A stretch of 64,000 nt of DNA from Molossus alvarezi (GCA_037176705.1 CM073905.1:29296986-29360985), one strand, 5' to 3'; positions 47,809 to 60,442 are shown, counted from the stretch's first letter. The notes: a model not told the origin generated them from the sequence alone. Translations and numbers: made by a program.

Positions 47809-49657
47809 TAGAGGCCTCCGCTGGGATGAGCATGGTGCTGAGGATGTCTGCTCGCTCCCGGAAACCTCGATCCGTGGAGATGTTGAATGGGCAGCACATT
47901 GGCTTACACAGGCTTCTCCTTCTTTGGGACTAGTGTGTCTAGGTCAGGTGGCGACGTCTCAGCTTTCCTAAGCATCTCTGAAAGCTCTTCCTGTATTTAT
48001 GTATCTTCCCTCTTTTTAAAATAATCATCATTCTTTTTTTTTTCTTCTTCTTTTTCTTTTTTCAATTACAGTTGACATTCAATATTATATTCATTTCAGG
48101 TGTACTCATTATTATATTTTAAATTTCAATTTTAGCTGAAGTCTGTTTACCTGAGTCTTCTACTTTGATTTCCAATAATCATTAAAGAATAATAACCTTA
48201 TACTTGACCATAGTCTTTCTACCAAATTTCTGTATTTGTTTTGGTTAACCTTATTTATGTTCCTTCTTTTTTTTTTTTTTTAAGTTGTAGATTCTGCTTT
48301 ATGTCTTATGTATGCATGTGGTGTGATCTGGTATCTATTTTAAATGAGTTTCGATCTTAGACATTGTTCTCCCTTCGTTGGAGAGCCCATTATCTGAACC
48401 CAGTGGGGAATATGATCTGACAGTTTTAATGGACAGTCTGGGACACGGGGCTTCCCGGATCCTGCGGGGACATAGTAATATATGTAGAAGGTGCTTGTGA
48501 TTCCTAGATTTTCTGGGACTTAACGCCAAGTCCAGGCACTGTCTGCAGCCTGAATTTCCGTGGTCTGTGTCTCTATGAGAACATGTATTGAACACTGTTG
48601 GCCACACGCCCCTAATACTTGTTTTGGAAAAAAAAAAGTCACCATATCTCTTTATACTTTGCCTTGTTTTTAGAAAGGTATAAGGATAAGAAAGAAAAGG
48701 CAAAGAGAAAGTAAGACTATAGAAGGAAAAAATGGAGTTGGGGATGAAATGAATGGATAAGACTAGACGCAAGGAAAGCTTGGACACTTGCTGGAGTTGG
48801 GTGGATGGGGAGGAAGACAGCCAGACAGCATTGCTTAGCTGCTAAAGGAGACACTTAAAAACCAACCAGTATTACATTTACTGCATTGTATGTCAATATT
48901 TTGCCCCTGTACAAACACCCAGAAAGAGGAGGCCGGAGTAATTTAATCCATACTGAATGAGTCCTCACTGTGTGCTGAGGGCCATGTCTTCAGCCTTTGC
49001 TCCCCAGGGGATTGGCCTGTAATTCCTCACATTCTTTTACATTGGAGGAGACACCTTTCTCTCTCCGCTCAGTTGGAACGGGGAGGGAGGGAGGGCGGGC
49101 GGTGGCCGTGCATCTTGTCCTTCCCTTTGGATGGAGGAGGGTGTAAATAGAGCCTGTGTCACCACTGTTTATCTGTGGGGAAATTAGTCTTTAAATCCTG
49201 TCTCGCTGCTGGTGGGAATGTGCTGTGTCTAATGGCTGCTAGGAGCCTAGCACAGCAGCAAGTCACGACTTAATTTAGTCAGATGAGATCACTGCCTCAC
49301 AGCATCTTCCTAGGAAAAAGAAAGAAACAGCCTTCCTAGGTCCAGAAACTAGGGCTCAACCAGTCTCGCAGATGAAGGTGCCACGGAAAACAGGGCTTCT
49401 TACAAGTGACGGCACAGAGCTGTCTTCGGCCGGACAGCTGTTTGCAAGTCCTCCATGCAGAACCCCAACCCTGTGTCCATTGGCTTGCGTTCAGTTCTGA
49501 GGCTCTGGGTTTTTCCTCTCCCCTCCTTCTGAGTATGTTCTGTAAACCTGGTTGTGGACCACATGTGGTTGGTGCCTGAACGGCTTTGCTGAATTTGTTC
49601 TGAAGAATGTATTTTCCAAGAGGAAGAGAAAATGGTCAGAAATGCAGTCTTGGATGC

Positions 49658-49679
49658 TCTCTCTCTCTCTCTCTCTCTC
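49658..49679. repeat. CT dinucleotide run
   Basis: Eleven CT units, not part of a recognisable SINE. Confidence 0.9.
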
Positions 49680-50321
49680 ACTGTTCAAGGCCCAAGTTCA
49701 GACCCAGCATAAGCATCGATTCAATTAAATCAGCTAGATCTACAATGATCTCCCAGGAGGCTTTTCAGCTTCACAATGGGCTGTTTTACCAATTAAAGGG
49801 AATAGTCAAATGGGCTATCATTGCTTATTTCTAAGAGGCGTCCATCTCCTTGCCTGGGAAGGAGTAGTTACCCCATTTGGCCTCCACCTCTGGACCAAAT
49901 TAGATGGATCGCGGTTCAGCTGAGATCTGCACTGAAGGAGCTTGGCCATTGTTGGCTGCTCTTTGTCCCCACTCTTGCTTTGCCCAGCCTGTCAATGCAT
50001 TTGCACTGAAGTTATTGGCTGAAATTTAATCCAGGTAGAGAACAACAGGAGAGTCAAATTTGAGCAAAAAGCCATACTTTCAAGATGCTTCCATGCTTAC
50101 TGGTGAGAGAGAATTTTCTGCCTGGACTTGGAATTTAAGAGTCCATGGAATCCCGTCCTATAAAGAAGAGAATTTGAGTCTGCTCACTTCAGTGCACACA
50201 GATGTATGACATGATGTAAGCGTCACTCTGAATGGTGCCGTGGGTGGAGGTGTGGCGGGAGCCCTGTGCACACCAGCAAGGCCCGTGGGCATGTTTCGTG
50301 TCCCTTTCTTCATGTTCTTTT

Positions 50322-50563
50322 TTTTTTCTCACCCGAGGCCTTCTTTTTGGCATTTATCTTCATTTAGAGGTGGAGGGAGAAAGGGGACAAAAGAGAGAGA
50401 AACATCGATGTGAGAGAGACACATCGAGTGGCTGCCACCCACACGACCCCAACTGGGCCAGGGACAAACTGCAACCAAGGTACGTGCCCTTAGCAGGAAC
50501 TGAACCTGGGACTCTCTAGTCCATGGGCCGATGCTCTAACCGCTGAGCCACACTGGCCAGGGC
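50322..50563 (-). mobile_element. VES-type SINE, subtype A, antisense
   Basis: Reverse tail is ctcacccgagg, and the head ends cactggccagggc. Target duplication tcatgttctttt is present on both sides. Confidence 0.93.
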
Positions 50564-51189
50564 CCCTCATGTTCTTTTATTGATTTGGTTAAATGATGCG
50601 GAGTAATCAAGAGTCCAAAGCTAGAGACACTAATGAAAGGAATCCTCCCAGCATCGCATGATGATGAGATTCCCAAAGTCAACCTCTTTGATTTGTTAAA
50701 ATCGGTAGTCAGTTCAGGCTCTCATTTTTTTTTTCCTAAATAAATATCAAGCCCTGTATTTAATTAGTAAGCCATCAGTGTGACAACCAAGATGTGAAAC
50801 TGGGGCACGTACGGTGACAGTCTTCCGTGGTGCCTGCCTCCACAGGGAAGGGGTGGATGCCTGGAAGCCGGAGTGTTCTAGAATCCTGACCATGGGTCCC
50901 AGAAGGTGGTCAGACGTCTAAACACTGACGTTCCTTTCCTTTCCTCAGCTCGGGGGATTTTCTCTCATCAAGGCTGCGTTATAATTCTCTTTTCTTTCTT
51001 CCTCTTCAAACTCCTTAAAATGAGTGAAGACGTAATGAAGCCTGCTCCTCAGGCTGCAGCCTGTTCATGCTGCCTTACTGCACCCAACCCCTGGCTCGGT
51101 AGTTCTCAAAGTGGGGTCTGTGGATCCCTGATGGTCCCCAAGGTCAGGTTATTTTCACAATAATACTAAGATACCATTTGGCATTTTTT

Positions 51190-51434
51190 TTTTTTAATCC
51201 TCACTCGAGGACATTTTTTCACTTTTTGTTCAGATAGAGTGGGAGGGAGAGAGAGGAAGAGAGACAGACAGAAACATTGATGTGAAAGGGACACATCAAG
51301 TGGCCGCCTCCTGCACGACCCAACCAGGGCCGGGGACAAACCGCAACCGAGGTACATGGATTTAGCGGGAACTGAACCCGGGTCTCTGGACCACAGGCAG
51401 ATGCTCTAACCTCTGAGCCAAACTGGCCAGGGCT
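51190..51434 (-). mobile_element. VES-type SINE, subtype A, antisense, first of a stacked pair
   Basis: Reverse tail is aatcctcactcgagg, and the head ends aactggccagggct. It is flanked on both sides by catttggcattttt, the same target sequence used by the next SINE. Confidence 0.94.
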
Positions 51435-51449
51435 CATTTGGCATTTTTT

Positions 51450-51700
51450 TTTTTTTTTTAATCCTCACCCGAGGATATTTTTCCATTTTTTGTACAGATA
51501 GAGTGGGAGGGAGAGAGAGGAAGGGAGAGAGAGAGAGAAACATCGACGTGAAGGGACACATCGAGTGGCTGCCTCCCGCACGACCATCCAGGGCTGGGGA
51601 CAAACTGCAACCGAAGTACGTGCCCTTAGCGGGAACCGAACCCGGGTCTCTCCGGACCACAGGCCGATGCTCTAACCGCTGAGCCAAACTGGCCAGGGCT
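51450..51700 (-). mobile_element. VES-type SINE, subtype A, antisense, second of a stacked pair
   Basis: Reverse tail is aatcctcacccgagg, and the head ends aactggccagggct. It differs from its neighbour at about 20 places and is also bounded by catttggcattttt (third copy at 51701). Confidence 0.94.
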
Positions 51701-52509
51701 CATTTGGCATTTTTTACTGCGTTAACACATTGATGGTACAAAAGCAATGTTACTGTTATCTTAAAAGACATAAAATACAAATATTTGAAACACATCTCAG
51801 TTTTAATTTCTAACATGGTAAATATAGATAGACACAACCCACATAAACAGAAGTTCTTTGGGGTCCTCAATAATTTTTAAGAATAGCTATTCCCTATAGT
51901 ACCTAATGTCTACCTAACACAGTTATTTCACCGAGAGAATTCAAAGCTTGTCTTATGTATTTTACTATCTTTATATATACTATTGTGTGACCTTTTGCTT
52001 TTTTAAATGTGTCTGGTTTACAACTTCTTTTAAAGAAACATAAAACACGATTTTTTTGCTTTAAAAAAAAATCAGATCAGCCCAGTAATTGTTAAATTAT
52101 TACAGTATTTCTAGCAGTCACAACAGGATTGGTTCTACATTTTGTGTTTGTATTTCACAGTCAGTAGTAAATAGAAGGCCATGACGACGGTGATTCATCA
52201 CATTACACCCTCACAGAGGATTGCCATTTGATGTGTCATAATGATCCAAAGGCCTCAGTGATGGTAATTTTAAAGAAAATGAAACAGTATTAATGGTTTA
52301 AATTTCAGACCACAGTGGGGACAGCTAAACAAGTTTTTAATGGTTTGGTATTATTTGGAAACTTTGCTGTTAATAAGAAGGTGGAATTGGTCCTCTATCC
52401 CTAAGTCTAAGCCAGGGAGCTTTTTTTATGATCATTACTTAGGCTTTGAAGGAATTAACTCTACTCAGCTTCTTGTTGCTGTCGCAGAGATTTCACACCA
52501 AATAGTCAT

Positions 52510-52734
52510 TTAGAGCAGGGATCAGCAAATTCAGCTTGCCTCCTGTTTTCTGTCAATAAAGTTTTATTGGCACACAGCCATGCCTTTTCTCTTTTTTTAA
52601 TTAATATATTGAGTATGGCTGTTTTTGTGCTATGAGGGCAGAGGTGAGAAGTTGTGACAGAGACTGAATGGCCCTCAAAGCCAAAAATATTTACTATCTG
52701 GTTCTTTAAAGAAAAATTTTGCCCACTCCTGCTC
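52510..52734 (-). repeat. Old hAT-type DNA-transposon remnant
   Basis: Ends cagggatcagcaaa and tttgcccactcctg are near-inverted. The interior has ataaagttttattggcacac and gacagagactgaatggccct. It is a common ancient mammalian element whose name I cannot give with certainty. Confidence 0.55.
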
Positions 52735-53134
52735 TATGGGCCTTATTCTTCTTTTAGGAAGAATCCTTGCCTTTTGTCCTTGGGATCATGAAATATACGC
52801 AAGAGGGCTGGCCAGTCTCTGGGGCCAGGCTGCTGCTTGCTCACAGATGAGATTTCAACAGCAGTGTAGATAGACACTTTCCTACTTTGGATAAATAGTA
52901 TTCTTACCCCTTTCAATAATAAATAAATATCTTGTTTTGTTGCTGGGTAAAAAGCACATTGATATTGGGGGGGAAATGATAATCTATTAGCTTATAATAA
53001 TATCAGCTACTTTTTTTGGAAATTGATTCTAAATGATAACTCTAGTTATGAATTTGTGAGTCTGTCTATGCAACTCTGTATTTTTATTTTTATTTTTTAC
53101 TATTTTTTTCCCCAATGCTCTTCATTATTTTGTG

Positions 53135-53850
53135 TAGATTTAAGTTTCTGGTTGTCATTTTCCTTCTGCCTGATGGAATTCTTTTAACATTTCTTATAGT
53201 ACCAGTGTGCAGGTGGCAAATTCCTACACCTTTTGTATGTCTGAAAAAGTCTTTATTTCACCTTAATTTTTGAAAGATATTTTTGGTGGGTAGAGAATGC
53301 TAGGTTGATAGTTTTTTTCTCTCCCATTTCAGAACTTTAAAGATGTTGCTCTACTGTCTCCAGCTTGCTTCCTGCCCTCACGTTTCTTGTCTTGGGTACA
53401 TTGAACTTTTTGCTGCATCTATGAGTTTATGGTTTTCATCAACTTTGGAAAATGTGCAGCCATTATTTCTTCAAGTACTTTTTCTGTCTCATGCCTACAC
53501 TCCTTCAGGGACTCTAGTTACATGTGTAGGATGAGGCAAAAGGAGGTCTACAGTTGTGAGTACACAAAACACAGATCTTGTTCTTGTATTACTACTTATT
53601 GTATTATTTTTCATATGAACAACTGTAAACCTACTTGTGCCCTACGATCGGGCTGCTTGAAGTTGTCTCACAGTTCATTGATGCTCTGTTCACTTTGTTA
53701 AGTCTTTTTTTTCCTTTGTATGTTTCATTTTGCAGTTTCTGTTGCTGTGTCTTCAAGTTCACAATGATTTTCCTGCAATGTTTAACCTGCCGTTATAAAC
53801 TTATAATATTAATTTATGACAAAATAGACACAGAGAATACATCAGAGCTC
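53135..53850. mobile_element. L1 fragment (interrupted)
   Basis: It contains ctgaaaaagtctttatttca, followed by catcaactttggaaaatgtg and, after the MITE, ggctgcttgaagttgtctca. This order is known from old mammalian L1 3' regions. There is no open reading frame of L1 proteins. Confidence 0.7.
53535..53641. mobile_element. Mariner-like MITE inserted in L1
   Basis: The 22 bp inverted ends, ggcaaaaggaggtctacagttg and its counterpart, match at 19 of 22 positions. They enclose only about 60 AT-rich bases. The surrounding L1 sequence continues directly on both sides. Flanking TA dinucleotides are close to both ends. The length and termini fit a Tc1/mariner-derived MITE. Confidence 0.65.
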
Positions 53851-54059
53851 TGAAGTTTTTTACTTAGTTGTCTTGTAGACCTTCCGATGGAGACTAATTT
53901 CTTTTCTTTAAGAGAAGGACTACGTTTGCCTCTGCTCCAAGCTGGATTCTTCTTTGGATTTTCAGACCTAAGCAAATGGTGGTATAATCCACCTTGTCTG
54001 TCAAATCAAAAGTTTGTTAGGCTCTGACTCCTCCTTTTCCCTGGCCCCACGTTTGTCAG

Positions 54060-55150
54060 CAGGTCTTACCACCTCTGCTCCCACACGAGGTCTGCTTCTC
54101 TCTGTCGTTCACCACCGTCCTCTCTTCCTTGGATGACAGTGGTTTCCCTGCTCCTTCTCAGCTGTCCTGTTTGACCCATTCTCTGCGGCACACACAGTGA
54201 AAGCCACACCATCTGAGTCTGTTGCTTAAAACAGCATTGGCTCCCAGTTAACTGCATTTTGAATGAAATCCAAGCTCTTTTCTGGGCCTTCAAGATTCTT
54301 GGTCTCTGCCTGCCTCTACCATTGTCTTAGGCCATGTTTTCCTTTTCTGTGCTTTAGCCAAGTGGTTTTCTACAGTCGTTTGGCTATAACCCACCAAAGA
54401 ATACATTTTAGCTTGTATTTAATATATATAGTATATTTCATTGAAATTTTAGGGTATCTAAAATCAGGATGAATCTTATAATCATACCCTATATATGATT
54501 ATATAGTCATATAGTTGTAAACATGTCATGGTTTAATTGATAGCATTTTTTCTTTTGTGATGTCACGTACAATCGTGATAGTCTTACAGTTGATAGCAAC
54601 TTCAACTGGATGAATTAGGCTATCTCAAACAAATTTTCTACAACAGTGCTTACTGTTGTACAAAAGGTACATTCTGATATATTTTTATTCTGTTCTTTTT
54701 ATTCCATTTCATTGGATAAAAACCAAACCAAAAAAACCCCACTTGTCATGCTGGTCATTGGGTCACAGCTTGAAGTTGAAAACACTGGGCTCCAGCCACT
54801 CAGGTTTTTTTCTTGTTCATCAGTTGCACCAAACCCCTTCTTGCCTCAGGGCTTTTGCACATGCTGTTCCCCCTGCCATTTTCTGTTCCCTGTGTGGCTG
54901 GCTCCTCCTCATCCTGCAGGTTTCAGTTTCAATGTCACCTCTTCGGAGAAGCCTCTCTGACCACCCCATCTAAGTAAGTTCCTTTCTAACCCCCTTATTC
55001 CCCTTTTCTGTTTCCTTTATAGCATTTGTCACACCTTGTAATCATGCATTTATTATGTTCCACCTTCCCTCAGCAGAATGAAGGCGTGGGGCCTACATGC
55101 TGTACGCGGCCAGTGTCTGGCATGTAGTATGTACTCAAAATATCCTTGTC
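54060..55150 (+). repeat. L2 sequence in two blocks
   Basis: Block 1 (54060-54360) includes taaaacagcattggctccca. Block 2 (54830-55150) includes ttgcacatgctgttccccct and aatgtcacctcttcggagaa. About 54370-54800 between them is another, unassigned AT-rich sequence. Confidence 0.65.
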
Positions 55151-55753
55151 AATGGAACGAAGCAGCTCTGTCTCCATAGTTATTTCAAGATCACAGTGGG
55201 GTTTCTGAATCTCAGCAGCTTTTGATTAAAAAAAAAAGAAGGTCCTGCTTTGTCCTGGCTATTGTCTTGTGTGTGTGTGTATGTCTGTGTGTATCTCTTG
55301 GGAGTGGGTTTGGTGGGGGAGGGTCAACTAGAGGGAACAGGGGAAGGTTAAGGTTGGGGAACAAGACAAATAAAGGAGAGTAAACACTTCATCCTTTATT
55401 ATGTTTTTTTTCTTCTGCTCATCCCTAGACATTAATGTAAATGTTCAAATATGTTTGTAAAGGGTAGACATGTGTGGTCTAAGTAGTTCATTGTTGTATG
55501 TCAACTGTAACTGAAAAATGAATTAATTCTAAAAAAAGTAGTTAATTGTTATTAACACAGCATCATGTGCTCCTGTATCTTTTGTTTCTGATGTTGGGGA
55601 TGACTTAAGTAGTTCTTTGAAAAACAGACGCTGGGGCCGCGGAAACCACGTTCTCGGCTTTCTAGGCAAATGCTGTTCTCTTAATTTGCCCCGTAGCATG
55701 TACGATTGTCTTCCTCCCTATGGAAAATTTATAATCCACTTCTTACCTTTTAG

Positions 55754-55807
55754 GCACATAGAGATGAAATCCAGCGCAAATTTGATGCCCTTCGTAACAG
55801 CTGTACT
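55754..55807 (+). CDS. CIT: CIT exon W15: 18-codon exon
   Basis: This exon has 54 bp in phase 0, AHRDEIQRKFDALRNSCT. The ends match the preceding ALT and the following VITDLEEQL of CIT. Acceptor is taccttttag and donor is gtgagt. Introns of 8.0 and 6.5 kb surround it, so it is the most isolated exon of the window. Confidence 0.96.
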
Positions 55808-56009
55808 GTGAGTATTAACCAAAGATGATTAAAACAGCATAACGTTCAAATGGAGAAGAAAAAGGGGCAGCTCTTTGTGATACCAGTGACTGATTTTTGA
55901 TACAACTTGAAGCAGTTAATGCCGTCAAACTGGTTGGGCATTTCTGAGCCCCAGATAACGGCAGTTTCTCAGGTTTCTGCCCATTTTAAACACGTAAAAC
56001 CAGTCTTCA

Positions 56010-56222
56010 GCCCGGCTGGTGTGGCTCAGTGGTTGAGCATCGACCCGTGCACCAAGAGGTCACCAGTTCAATTCCCAGTCAGGGCACATCCCCAAGTTAT
56101 GGACCAGATCCCCAGTGGGGGGCATGCAGGAGGCGGCCAATCGATGTTCTCTGTCATCGATGTTCCTATCTCCCTCTCTATCTCCCTTCCTCTCTCTAAA
56201 ATCAATAAACAAAAAAAGATTT
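56010..56222 (+). mobile_element. VES-type SINE, subtype B
   Basis: Head is gcccggctggtgtggctcag and end is ctctctaaaatcaataaac. Target duplication is taaaaccagtcttca / taaaaccagccttca. Confidence 0.94.
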
Positions 56223-56889
56223 AAATAATAAAAATAAAACCAGCCTTCATGCTGGAGGGAGGACAGTTGGAGTAGTCCAAATATTTCTCAGTGAACAACC
56301 ACTAATAGGTCTCTGTAGCTGCAACAAAAGCCCCGAAGCAGCTCCTCCTCCTCCTCCAAGGTGGAAGGTTCCCAGGCCAGCTTGGGAGAGATTGTCCAGG
56401 CGTTAGGGGCAGTTCTGTGTTCGAGGCTTCTCTAGCCGGCTGCCTCTGCAGAGAGGAAAGCTCTAGCAATTTTAACTTCCTAACAGGTAAAGTCTGGCGT
56501 CCTACCATGCAAATGCAAAATCGAGAACTCTTTGGAAGATGTCATTTATATAGAGAAAAATAAATTGTATGCTCAGATAAGCATCATTCATAGATTATGT
56601 AATAGGGTAGGGTCAGTGGGAATGCAAAGTCTATTTTTGCTCAAAAGAAGGACTGAAATAGGCCTCTTTCAGAAGATAGGGATGTTATCTTTCCCCATGG
56701 TTCCTCTGCCTTTCTTTTAGGTCCTTTCATGGCAGAGTTACCTCCTTAGTCCCCGGTGAGCTTGTCTTCATTTGCATTATTGATCTGTGAGTTTCGAGGA
56801 TATCCTCCTCCATACATATTTTTTTTTCTTGTAATGAATTCTCTTTCCTCCTTCCCAATAATCGGACATGAAGTCCTGATGCTTTCCCT

Positions 56890-57445
56890 GCTTAGTTTAG
56901 GTATAAAATGAATACAGCAAAGTGTATAAAGCATATCCAGTTTTTACATGTATAGACAACCGTGTAGCCACAACACAGAGTAAGAGACAGTGTTTTCAGC
57001 CCCCAGAAGGCTCCCTCAGGTTCTCATCAGCATTCCTTGCCCAAAGGGTGACCGCTGTTCTGACTGCTAATACCACAGATCAGCTTTGCCTGTTCTTGAA
57101 CTTTGTGTAAATAAAGCTCTTTGGGTTTAGATTTTTTTTTTTTTAACTTGTCTGTGTGGTTCATCCATGTTGTATCTGTCAAAAATTTGTTCTGTTCTTC
57201 ATTACGGTGTGGTGTTTGCAGTGTATGAATAGAACTGAAATTTGTCTCTCCATTCCCTGGTTGATGAATATTGGGATTGTTTCTGCTACGAATGAATTTG
57301 TTAGAAAACCTTCTTGTACGCGTCCTTTGGTGGCTATAAGCACTTACTTCTGATGAGCATATACCCAAGAGTGGAATAGCTAGGCCATGAGATGTGCCTC
57401 TTGTTCGACTCTAGTAGGTACCTGGCAGGTGGATTTTGGTCCTTC
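56890..57445. mobile_element. L1-type fragment
   Basis: Motifs tagacaaccgtgtagccaca, gttcatccatgttgtatctg and gagtggaatagctaggccat are typical of old L1 3' sequence. A further piece, tttattgaggtgcaattgaa, lies at about 57810-57950. Confidence 0.55.
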
Positions 57446-58159
57446 CTTCCTGATGCCGTGGCTGGATTAGGGTGGGCCCCCCTTAGACATGCCTGTTGGT
57501 TTCCTCCTTTCTCCCTCTTTGCCTCTAAGAGTTGATGCATCCTGTTCCCGTACTCTTACTTTTTTAGTTCCTTTGTGTCTTGGTTTCTTCTTTTCCACGA
57601 GAGTTATTTGCTTACATTACATGCACACTCACAAGTGATCACTGAATAAACTAGAGATCTTTTTATGGCTGTGATATTTTTAGATTACTGTGTTTTCCTT
57701 AAATAACTGGGTTGTATTTTCAATGTGTACATCAGTAATCCTTCATCTAGAGATTCCCTTTCTTCTTTTCTAGTCTTTTGGCATAAGGATTTTTTAAATT
57801 TTTTTTGGATGTAGTTTTATTGAGGTGCAATTGAAGGACAGTACCCTGGGGAGTGGTAATGTGTAGACACCAGTGAAACCCGTGCAGCACTCAAGGTGTC
57901 CTTGTCCTCCTTTGTCATCCACCCTCCCCCGTATTTTCAAAATTGGAAATTTAGTTTTTAATAGAAAATGGCAATCTGTAGGATGAATTTGGTTACTTTC
58001 TTAGCTTATGTAACTTTCAGACTCTCTCTATTCCTCAAATTTGCTTTTTCCGGAATAGTGACTTGTAATTCTTCCCTTACTTACCTCTGGCATTCTGTGG
58101 AGAGGCCTCTGGGGACCTCTCCAGGGAGGAGGAGCCCCACCCACATTGTGGCTGGAGCA

Positions 58160-58580
58160 GCTGGGTCGCTTAGTGGTCCAGACCATGCTCTCTGGTGTCA
58201 GGCAGACAGGCTCAGGTTCTAAATCGGCCCCTTGGTAGTGTATGTGATGTCACTCTCCCAAGCCTCTGTTTCTTTGTCAGTATAATGGAGATAACATTGT
58301 CCTTGGTTCCAATATGTCGTAGATTGTAAGACACATAATTTATTTAATAACTGCTTTGGGGGCTGCGCGAGGGAAGAGAGACAGCTGCTTAGTTCCAAGA
58401 TACATTCAAATTTCAGAAACAGTGAAACTTAGGAAACACTGAGGCATAGAATCAGAAATTCGGTAACATTACCTACCCCTGGGTTTCCTGCAAGAACTAA
58501 ATGAGATGAAGCATCCAAGTGCTTGCATAGGGCCCGGTCCGTAGAAAGTGACAGATGGTGTTGGTTACTATTATTATTCT
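58160..58580 (+). repeat. Two MIR fossil blocks
   Basis: 58160-58315 is a sense MIR 5' half (tctggtgtcaggcagacagg, gcctctgtttctttgtcag). 58455-58580 is a sense 3' half (aagaactaaatgagatgaag). Confidence 0.6.
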
Positions 58581-59037
58581 ATTATACTGAATTTATGACG
58601 TAAAAGTAAATCCTTTGTTTAGAAAAGGGTTCTGCTCCCTAAAAAAAGCCAGAAAGCCACCCCTTATAAAACAGCATCTGGCAGCAACAACCAATCTCAG
58701 TTATACTTGCACCAAGTTCAGAGGCTGCTTTTGACCCCGCGGTGAGCCTGGTGGAGGTCCCTTTCCTGTTGGCGCTGCCCGGGTCATCCCCGCTCGGAAA
58801 TGTCCTCCTTACCGGGGGGAACTCCTGTGTAAGGACTCAGTGACAGGAGCTCCCCGTTAGCACCTTCGAACGTGCTCCCAAACAGTAAGATTTTCAAGCT
58901 CTGACTGTTTCTGTATGTCGAAGAGATTTTAAAAAAGGATTCGATTCAATCTGGCACCTAAAGCCCCACCTAAGTCTGTTTTGGAGGGGAGTTGGTGGGC
59001 AAACATATGACACCGTTTTAATTATGAATCAATCTGT

Positions 59038-59072
59038 CAGCTGTAAAGATTAAAAATAAATAATATGCAAAT
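59038..59072. promoter_or_regulatory. E-box and POU octamer in repeat-free intron
   Basis: CAGCTG (59038-59043) is followed by a perfect octamer ATGCAAAT (59065-59072) in AT-rich sequence without repeats. It is a possible enhancer and the call is inference. Confidence 0.25.
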
Positions 59073-60368
59073 AGCTGCCTTCAAGATAAAACCAGGCTTG
59101 AAAATAGGACTTCAGTCCTGTGTCTTTTTAGCCTGATGCTCATTATCTGACTGGTTTCTTCCCCTCTGGCATGCTACTGAACACTTACCTGGGAACGTCC
59201 CCCCTCCAGGTCTCCTGGCTGGGTTGGGGAGGGTAGCGTCTATTTCTCAGAACCGTGAGGTTTGCATGAGAGCCTTGAAAAGCAACAGGTAATGCCAAAT
59301 AGAGATTTTTTTTGGACAAACATCGGTTTTTATATCCTGTTTTTGCTCAGAACAGCGCCAAGATATCTTATCTTCAAAATGAGTATATAAGAAGCTCTGG
59401 TGGCCCATCTTCCTCATCCATTTTGCTGTTCAGATGGAATCAAGCTTTCAGTTTATCTTGTTTACCCTCTATCTTTGGAGGTGCAAAGCGAATAGACTCT
59501 AATAGAGCAAAAAGATCATTTGCCCTTGGTGTGGGGAGAATATACCGAAGGCCACAAAGTGGACCTAATGATTCTCCTTGCTCGTTACCTGGTTCAAAAT
59601 CTCCTATTATTATAAAAGTCTATTATGCTTTTTTTTTTTTTTTTTTTTTTAATTAACCATGGAGACCATTAATGCCTTGTCTCAAGTCAGTTCAGTATCT
59701 GCAAACTCGTGTGGGTGTGGGTGTGTGTAACACTTAATACTATAACTCCAGCATCTTGAAACAGTCACAAGTTTCACGTGTTATGGCTTGTGCAGAAAGA
59801 ATATGCAAACAGTCTGAATGAGTTAAAATGCTTGGGTGCTTCACACAATTACGTCATCCTTTTCTTGTCCAACGAGCAACACAGAGACATTGACAAGAAT
59901 CTAGATGTAGCAATCACAAACTGCAAATAGGGATCAGAGACGAGACCCCTCCTTGGAGACCAGACGACAAGAGGGAAAAGGAAGGACCCTTCCTGCTCCA
60001 AAGGGCCCGTCTCAGTGGACGTGAGAGTAACAGTCTCGGCACCTCGGTGACTTTTTTCAAGTGTTTCTTCTTTCACAGTTGGTAATTTAATTTTGGGAGA
60101 AAGAGAAGAGGTGGCAGAAATGGATTCATAACAAATTGCATTTTCTTTTCATCATTCTCAAGGGAAGTGGGTACCCAGAGGCTTAAGTATGTCTTCATAT
60201 GGCAAGGAAGTGATTTTGGCAATGTGTACATTCTTACGTGAACAACTTTTCTGTAGTCCCTGCTCCATAGGAGGGACCATTGTCATCTTCACAATGAAGC
60301 ATCATCTTGGTCATTCATTTTTAACCCTTGTATTTTACGTGGTACATTAAGGGGGAATAGTAGGCAAG

Positions 60369-60442
60369 AAAATTCAAAACATTAAAACAATAGAGCCTGG
60401 CCAGTAAAATTCAAAACATTAAAATAATAGAGCCTGGCCAGT
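60369..60442 (+). repeat. 37 bp tandem duplication spanning a SINE 5' edge
   Basis: Units 60369-60405 and 60406-60442 are identical except for one C/T difference (60388 against 60425). Each contains intron sequence plus the first 11 or so bases of the SINE (gcctggccagt). Confidence 0.95.
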
